Of a stretch of DNA of 64,000 nucleotides, positions 57,421 through 64,000 are shown in pieces (the stretch's first letter is position 1; each line of letters opens with the position of its first letter). The translations under genes and the position numbers were made by a program. The DNA lies in assembly GCA_037043455.1 (NCBI GenBank), contig JAWPHD010001217.1, positions 62,001-126,000 on the forward strand, in the 5' to 3' direction. The notes under the pieces are model-generated. The model was not told where the DNA came from. It saw only the letters and a program-made list of their open reading frames with translations, and made no database searches. This DNA is from Cyrtodaria siliqua. Lineage: Eukaryota; Mollusca; Bivalvia; Adapedonta; Hiatellidae.

Positions 57421-57599
57421 CATGAAAACTCTGTCCAGGTCATATAATAAGTATATGTACCGATTAGTAGCAAACGTTTATTTTGTATGATGGTTTACGG
57501 CATTTAAACCACATATAAGTTTATTCATGTATATGACGGTAGATGTTTTTGTATGTTTATTCAAAGTTTCTTGAAATATCTTTGAATATGAGTAAAATG

Positions 57600-58150
57600 G
57601 ATTATGAGTTAGTAACTCTTAATTCGACGCTCCTGTTTTGGGTTTGGCCGGGCTGGTTATAGGTGTCTATATTGTGTAGTCTCGTTGTCAATAGGTTGTA
57701 TGGTTTATTCTCTTACTGCTCTGGCTTCTGCAAAGTCATTGAGTACCTTCATTGTGGCTTTCTAGGCTATTGTTTTTTTGTATTATATTTACACGAGCAT
57801 ATTTGTGTTTTACTTATATTGCCTATTGATGCTGCCTTGTTGGTTAGAGATTAGATCATGGCGGGGATTTCTTTATTTACACTGTCCTGTTTTAATGGGA
57901 TGACAGTAGGGTAAGTGTGAGGTTTGGTGCACCCTAGAACCGGTTTAAACCCCCAGTGGCCTACTTTGCCACTGACCGTTTCAAGGCGGTAGCCCTATTG
58001 TCAACCCTTTTGTGTTTGTGATGTCGTTTGCATTTATTATTGTTTTTGCTTTCTTGTTTGTCTGTTTGCGTGTTTGTTTCTGTGTTTTGTGGTTGACTGT
58101 TCTCCTTGAATGCTACTTTCCCTGTCCGATCTTTTTATATTTCTTTTAGA
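57600..58150 (+). mobile_element. Penelope-like 3' region, solo
   Basis: GGTTTATTCTCTTACTGCTC and GTCATTGAGTACCTTCATTG match 61981-62050. GGTTTGGTGCACCCTAGAAC and CCACTGACCGTTTCAAGGCG follow. The RT part is missing. Confidence 0.75.
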
Positions 58151-59399
58151 AACAGTGTACATAATTATGCTATGTTTGATACTTTAAATATAAGCTTGTG
58201 TTTAAAGGGGAAAAACACGCTCCAATCGTTTACACATGTTCTCACAAACAAACCAAGGTCTGCAAATATGTAGGTAGTGGATTTCTCGAGTGCCTGTTTG
58301 ATACCGAATTTATTAAACGAGTTCAGTAATATTATATGATGAGAAGCTATGCCGGGCATCATACCAATTTTATCCAACACATTTAACAATATGAAATTGG
58401 CATGATCGTGATATTCTATTATCAAAACTCCAAAACATCCTCATAAGGATCTTTAATTATTGTAGCTACATGTATATAACGGTGTCGTATGTTTGTATGT
58501 TGACATCGAAACCACCGTGTTGATTTCTGTCATCCGGTAATCTTAACGGTCGCTGAAGTCTATGAGACACATCGAGCTAAACTGAAAAGACCGACTTTCG
58601 TTTGTATATTTAGCGTTACACTATATCATGACTTTATTACACTTCCACACCGCAAGTTATCTGATAATATAGAATACATATATGTTGTTGTTTTTTAAAT
58701 GATTTTAAATCCAGCGGCAGTTCTCTAGTTCTGAGAAATAATGATGAAATGTATTTGTATTTGTTTTTTATCGCGTAATGTTTTAACATTGTAAGTCAAA
58801 TGGCAGATTATAATTCAAATGACCCGGAATATGTTACGTGTAACTGTTTGTTTATCATGCTAACACTTTGCCTAGACAGTGCTACAATTGAATAACAAAT
58901 AGTATATACAGTATATATAAATGATTATTAATCAATAATAATAATAATAACAATAATAATAACTTCATTTCAAGAAGGTAGCTTATTAAGACATAGCATT
59001 ATACAAACCATACAACTCTTGTTTACAATATGGCCATCTATAACACTACAAAATGTAACAATAAATGCATATAGTGAAAGATAAAACAGTACATGTATCA
59101 TTATATAACTTCAGCCGGACATATTTATTATACTTGTTAAGTAAGGTTACAACATACAAAGAAGTTTCATTCTTTCATTAAAAGAAAGGATTTGTATTTG
59201 ATTTTAAATGTAATGAAAGAATATGAAGCTCGTATGTCAACGGGATTCAGGCTCCAGGCTACCATTCCTGAATATCCAAAAGTACGTTAAAGAATATTTG
59301 TTCTAGGTTTAAAATTAGCTATATCCTGCCTAGCAGCATATCTTAAGTTTTAATTTGAATTTGTAGAGAAGGTTATACAATTTTGCGTTGAAATGTAAG
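58151..59399. other. Unannotated DNA
   Basis: An AAT microsatellite lies at about 58932-58965. No gene is seen. Confidence 0.4.
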
Positions 59400-60240
59400 C
59401 CACTGGAGTTACTTAAATATTAGTTTAGACGGTGTTTCTATAGGTTTCGCGAGAATGATTCGTGCGGCCCTCTTGCGGATTTTAAGTATTTTATTAATAG
59501 AGAATTTGTATGTTTGGCTCCATGTTATACAACCATAATCAAAAGTAGACATAACATAAGAGTAATAGAAAAGTTTCTTCATTTCATAGGTTAAGTAGTA
59601 AGAAATCCTTTTCAATAGATTAATTTTTGACACAAGTTGATTGCATGTTTTAGATATATGAATTGTCCAAGATAATGATTCATCAATGTAGATGCCTAGT
59701 AACTTTTCATCTTTTACAATTTGAATATCTGTATTATTTATTTTAAGCAACAATTATGCACAGTGTGCTAAATTTTTGTTTGAACCAAGTATCATACACG
59801 TTGACTTTATGGGATTAACAGCCATATAATTTATCGTACACCAATCATTAAAATTATTAAATCTGCTTGCAATTTGCTTTGAATACATGATACTAATTTC
59901 CCAATTGCATTCAGTGTTGTATCGTTTGCAAATATATCTACATTGGTTCGTTCAGTATACAATGGAATGTCATTATCATATAACAAAAAAAGTAACGGAC
60001 CTAAGATTGAACCTTGGTACCCTAGATATAACTGGAACAGCATTTGAAATTGAGTCGAGTATCTTAACTACTTGACTTTTGTTTCAAAGATAAGACTCAA
60101 ATAATTAAATTGATGTTTCTGAAAAAATGACACAGTATTAATTTTAACAAAAGGGTTTCTTGATCGACCAAATCCAAGGCTTTTTCTACTGTACCGTTAC
60201 CGTACACATATGAACCATAGATGTCTATGACCTTAATTGA
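59400..60240 (-). pseudogene. LINE reverse transcriptase remnant
   Basis: On the minus strand the RT pieces run in order but in several frames: KALDLVDQETLLLKL (motif A neighbourhood) near 60165; [20 protein letters not shown] (motif B) near 60015; DIFANDTTL (motif C) near 59945, where the catalytic ADD has become AND; then LLGIYIDESLSWTIHISKTC and YYSYVMSTFDYGCITWSQTY, the C-terminal part of a non-LTR RT. Stops and the altered catalytic site make it dead. Confidence 0.72.
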
Positions 60241-60880
60241 TGTCTCTTCCGCAACTTGCTTTATGGAGTCATTAAGGGGGATCACCTCAGCGTCTCTTCT
60301 CGGGCATAAAGTGCACATGCGTCTCTTCTCGGGCATATAGTGCATATATATATATCTTGCATTTGCAATTCTTCAAACCTTGCACAAGGCGTCTTCTATC
60401 CTCTGCGATTTCATTAATCGAAAGTCTAGTTGCTACATCATTTCCGCCGATGTACACAATAACTTCGTGTCAATTTTCTTCTAATTTGCTCTATTTCAGC
60501 ACTTCGATTTGTATTTACCTTTACATGTCTGTTGAGTCCGTTTGCGTTTTTTCCTTTAAGAATTGAACTTCCAATGATAAAAGTTCTTGTTTGCCTTATT
60601 GCGTTTCCGACAATGTTTGTATGCATCCTACCTAGTCAGTGTCGCTTTCCAAAGAAACATTTCTATCTGACTGTTTGTCTTCAGAATGAAAGGTTATAAT
60701 ATTTTGAGAAGTATTTGTTTTCATTTCATCAGATTGAGTTTGGATATTATCAATTTGTGAAATGTGAGGCGATGATTGTTGTTTTGTGTGGCAAGTTTTC
60801 ATGGAGTAAAAATATTGGCTGCAGTCTCCGCTGTATTTGATCAGTAGATAGTTCAATTTTCGATTTGAGATCAACTGTCG
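60241..60880 (-). pseudogene. SGNH-hydrolase-like domain upstream of the LINE RT
   Basis: The minus strand gives RTFIIGSSILKG (block I, with the S of GxS), RHVKVNTNRSAEIEQIRRKL, then HEVIVYIGGNDVATRLSINE (block III GGND), and further on LNDSIKQVAEETSIKVIDIY. This is the layout of SGNH/GDSL-like domains that some CR1-type LINEs carry in their ORFs. The upstream part is Ser/Thr/Asp-rich. Frames are broken, and the domain runs directly into the RT fragment at GNGTVEKALDLV, so the parts usually between them are missing. Confidence 0.6.
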
Positions 60881-60929
60881 TGTTATTCAGTACCTCAGTG
60901 TTGTGTTCCGATGACTTGAAAACCCTTTC

Positions 60930-61591
60930 TTTTCAACTATGGTTGGTGATATTTATCCTAAAGAACTTCAGACTAATAAAGAAAATATATCTGATATTAA
61001 CGCTTCTTTTCTTGATTTAGATCTCTCGATTGAAAATGGTAAATTAATTAGCAAAATTTATGACAAGAGAGATGATTTTAATTTTGATATTGTTAATTAT
61101 CCCCACTTGGATGAGGATGTTCCCTGAGCACTTTTTATGGGGTGTATCTGTCTCAACTTGTTCGTTTTTCTAGAGCTTGTACTCGAGTTGAGGACTTTAA
61201 TATTCGTAATCTTTGTATAACTAAAAGGTTACTTAATCAGGGTTACTGTTACCATAAACTTCGTAAAACCTTTGCAAAATTTTATTATCGTAACCCTGAT
61301 CTTCTTTCCAAATATAAAAATAATTTAAGGACTCTTCTGCGACAGGGACTATCACAACCTGATTACTATGGTGATGTAATTTATAAACTTCCTAAGATTC
61401 TTGGTCATGATCACTTTCATACTATCTCTGTTAAACTTGTTAAAAAGTTTATCAAAAGAGGTTATGACCCTATCATTTTGCAACGTACTGCATGCTTGGT
61501 GGTGGACCCGTTTACAGTTCGCCACTATGCTTTCCTCTTTGGTTGTACGATGGCCGGACAGGCTGTGGACCCTATGATGACGCCTACCTAA
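60930..61591 (+). pseudogene. Penelope-like RT C-terminal half, one frame break
   Basis: It starts after motif C with MVGDIYPKELQTNKENISD, continues KIYDKRDDFNFDIVNYPHLD, breaks by a small deletion at 61120-61142 (expected region VPR-TSYGV), and goes on YGVYLSQLVRFSRACTRVED to LQRTACLVVDPFTVRHYAFL and a stop at 61591. It is a different subfamily from the copy at 541-1290. A SINE is inserted 60 bp downstream. Confidence 0.75.
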
Positions 61592-61650
61592 AGTCCATTG
61601 GGACGGTGGCGTTTGATGTTTGTCTGTGATCTTTCTTGTCGTGCCCTTGA

Positions 61651-61965
61651 GAGCTGGCGTGGCGCAGTCGGTAGCGCGGCGGATTTGTAACTGGAGGCCT
61701 CGGGTTCAATCCTCCGTGGTGCCACTGAGTTTCGTCGGTGGGTTCTTAGACAAGACCCTTTCCATTAGCCTCGATCGTCGGATGGGGACGTAAACCGGGC
61801 GGTCCCGTGTATCGTTCTATCCTCCGAGCACGTTAAAGAACCATAGGAATCTATTCGATAATAATAGTAGGACACGATTCCCGGATTCCTATGTATCCTT
61901 CCCCTCTCTCTGGGGCGGCTCTAAATAACCTATGCTGTGTTGATGAGCCGTTAAACAAGATTCAA
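61651..61965 (+). mobile_element. SINE family A, inserted in the Penelope-like copy
   Basis: The head GGCGTGGCGCAGTCGGTAGC (box A) and CTCGGGTTCAATCCTCCG (box B) is clearly tRNA-derived. The body includes GTAAACCGGGCGGTCCCGTG, and the tail CTGGGGCGGCTCTAAATAAC and GAGCCGTTAAACAA. A 15-bp target duplication flanks it: TTGTCGTGCCCTTGA at 61636 and TTGTCGTGCCCTTAA at 61966. Confidence 0.88.
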
Positions 61966-61980
61966 TTGTCGTGCCCTTAA

Positions 61981-62850
61981 TGGTTTATTCTCTTACTGCT
62001 CTGGCTTCTGCAAAGTCATTGAGTACCTTCATTGTGGCTTTCTAGGCTATTGCTTTTTTTGTATTATATTTACACGAGCATATTTGTGTTTTACTTATAT
62101 TGCCTTTTGATGCTGCCTTGTTGGTTAGAGATATCCATTTCTTTATTTACACTGTCCTGTTTGAATGGGATGACAGTAGGGTAAGTGTGAGGTTTGGTGC
62201 ATCCTAGAACCGGTTTAAACCCCCAGTGGCCTACTTTGCCACTGACCGTTCCAAGGCGGTAGCCCTATTGTCAACCATTTTGTGTTTGTGATGTCGTTAA
62301 CTTTTATAATTGCTTTTGCCTTCTTATTTGTCTCTTTGCGTGTTTGTTTCTGTGTTTTGTGGTTGACTGTCCTCCTTGAATGCTACTTTCCCTGTCCGAT
62401 ATTTTCATATTTCTTTTCGTGTTAATTTGTATCTCTTATCGTAACTGCGTGGAATGTTCTTGGCAGCAATGTCTCTTCCTTTCTGTACATATATAGGAAT
62501 CATGCTTAGCAACAAGAATGTTTTAGTCACAACATATAAACTTAAAGCTTCCCTTATAAGTAAACTTCGCATCTCTGTTGCGGCCGTCATGAACATTTGA
62601 CATAGGTTGAACATATCCAGGCGCTTATTTTGACTGCTATTTTAATACACATTGAAATCAGAAGACAAATTCAAATCAGGTGCGGCATACAAAACTTTGA
62701 AGTAGAATACAGCTGAAGCAGGTGCTAGGGGGCGTGAGAGGTGTTGCTTCTTTCATTACTTCTCATGAACAGACTCAATAAAGCCGAGTCTGCTGCTTTA
62801 TTCTCGTAGTTGTGTTTGTTGCTCTCAAAGGATCACCTTTATCAGTATTT
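61981..62850 (+). mobile_element. Penelope-like 3' region and terminal repeat
   Basis: It resumes the element after the SINE. 61981-62410 matches 57690-58140. At 62695-62850 is a terminal-repeat fragment with GGGGGCGTGAGAGGTGTTGC, the CAGACTCAATAAAGCCGAGT hairpin and CCTTTATCAGTATTTA, as at 1-540. Confidence 0.75.
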
Positions 62851-63292
62851 AATACAACTCACCCCTTCCACCCCATCCCCTTCAGTTTTTATTGCGTTTT
62901 TCGGAATTTTTCCAGTTTTATATTTTCCTAATAATTGACAAATAATTGTAAGCACGTGCTTAGGTGCGTAAGCCCAGCTACGCGCCTGATATCAGTTTGA
63001 TAGTGAATATGCACCAAATACTTACCGAGTCATCGAGTTTTCTAGATCGAACTATTTCATTAACAATAATAAAATCAATTATTTTATGGAGATTAGTCTA
63101 GTTCATAATTATGTAGATTGACTATGCATATGAAACACCTTACCTGTGTTTGATTTGACATCCATTATTCTTCCACATTGAAACCGGTCCCTTTAAACCA
63201 GCTTTCATTACAAAGTTAACAATACTATCGGGTGTTAATCCCTAATCTCAAGAATCAGTATAATTATAATGTATGAAAAAAACAAAAAGGGC
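62851..63292. other. Unannotated DNA
   Basis: No gene or repeat is recognised. Confidence 0.4.
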
Positions 63293-63545
63293 CACCAAGT
63301 GTTTATATTGAAATCTAGGAGCCATACCCTACTACTACTATCGAATATATTTCTGTGGTTCGTTAACGAACTCGAAGGACAGACTCCTATCGATACACAA
63401 GATCGCCTGGTTGACGTCCGGATAGGATGGATGAGGTAACGTGTCTTGCCTATGGAGTATGGACACATCGATGTAACCCCGTGATACCAGTGATTCAGAG
63501 TCGAACGTGCTATCCACTGGGCTACGGTGTATTTGGAAAATGTCA
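63293..63545 (-). mobile_element. SINE family A, minus strand
   Basis: The head on the minus strand is CCGTAGCCCAGTGGATAGCA and ATCACGGGGTTACATCG; box B is weak. The body GACGTCAACCAGGCGATC and TATATTCGATAGTAGTAGTA matches the body of the copy at 61651. Confidence 0.65.
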
Positions 63546-63558
63546 CAGAATATCTGTG

Positions 63559-63805
63559 GAGCTATAGTTGGCAAGTGGTTAGCATGCTAAACGCTCGTCC
63601 CAGAAGTCACGAATTCGAATCCTGACGGGGTCACGTCCCGAGTTTTTAAACGCACTCACGCAGTATGGTACTCGGGCAAGGTATGGTGAATGTCAATCCG
63701 TCGGTCCCTCGTGCAGCCTGCAGGGAGAGCAATACCCTTTGCACGTTAAATATCTCGTTGAACTTCTGTGGTAATCAGTGATAAATAAAGCCTTAAAACT
63801 CTTCC
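63559..63805 (+). mobile_element. SINE family B
   Basis: The head GTTGGCAAGTGGTTAGCATG (box A) and GAATTCGAATCCTGACG (box B) is tRNA-like. The tail has TTTGCACGTTAAATATCTCG and ends AAATAAAGCCTTAAAAC. It is related to 38291-38510. Confidence 0.7.
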
Positions 63806-64000
63806 TCGGAACCGAGGCTGTTATGATAATCAAAATTGATTGTGTGCAGTATCAGTAAAACGATATCAAATTAGGATGTTAATGATACATTTATATTATC
63901 ATAAACGTCCCTGCCGTTTTATCAATTTCTTCATTTAGCTGGCTTAAATATAGTTGAACATGAAACATGTGCCTTCTTCTAAACTTACATTTAGCTACTT

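Noticed and set aside
61651..61725. Functional tRNA gene
   Set aside because: The box A and box B are good, but the acceptor stem pairs poorly and the sequence continues into a SINE body with target duplications.

Overview
The window is eukaryotic, intron-rich, AT-rich and crowded with repeats. No bacterial features are visible: no operons, no ribosome-binding sites, and no long ORFs outside mobile elements. The repeat types and the secreted EGF/CUB gene suggest a lophotrochozoan, most likely a bivalve mollusc. The repeats include reverse transcriptases of Penelope-like type, tRNA-derived SINEs, foldback elements, and degenerate tandem arrays ending in GGACGACGG-type sequence. The organism call is an inference from remembered repeat style, not from a search.

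Only one host gene can be reconstructed, on the minus strand from 40066 down to 14629 and probably beyond. Its exons join in phase: a signal peptide plus PAN/apple-like exon (39763-40066, ends phase 1); eight calcium-binding EGF exons of exactly 123 bp (33842-33964 down to 30067-30189, all phase 1-1); a cysteine-rich, VWC-like exon (18175-18330, phase 1-1); and two exons of one CUB domain (16802-16890 and 14629-14729). Together they give about 545 codons of a secreted or surface protein whose 3' end was not found. The EGF exons lie in a tandem array of roughly 520-580 bp units, and each exon was copied with its intron, including a tRNA-like box and a CTGT/CT microsatellite. One EGF copy has lost exactly cysteines 2 and 4, which are disulfide partners in EGF domains.

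The rest is mobile and repetitive DNA. From left to right: a Penelope-like element with tandem terminal repeats (1-2178); a degenerate tandem array (2880-4590); several terminal-inverted-repeat or foldback elements (5446-5977, 6153-6600, 8185-10515, 13640-13838, 16261-16501, 17130-17400); a 26-bp minisatellite (12229-12462); an array carrying donor-like motifs inside a CUB intron (15110-15915); a G-rich duplicated block (18676-20360); and a minus-strand Penelope-like pseudogene (21043-22900). Then come SINEs and MITEs (24400-29280), the EGF array, a 31-bp minisatellite in intron 1 (36688-37181), more Penelope-like pieces (34826-36090, 43370-44440, 50812-50960, 57600-58150, 60930-62850), arrays of about 130, 375 and 358 bp units (46.1-56.7 kb), an LTR retrotransposon remnant whose gag frame is interrupted by a foldback element (51654-53110), and a LINE remnant with an SGNH-like domain (59400-60880). 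Many genome-wide reverse-transcriptase and SINE fragments are decayed by frameshifts.

All calls come from reading the sequence by eye. Exon boundaries in the host gene are well supported by GT/AG sites and phase. Boundaries of mobile elements are approximate unless a target duplication is stated.
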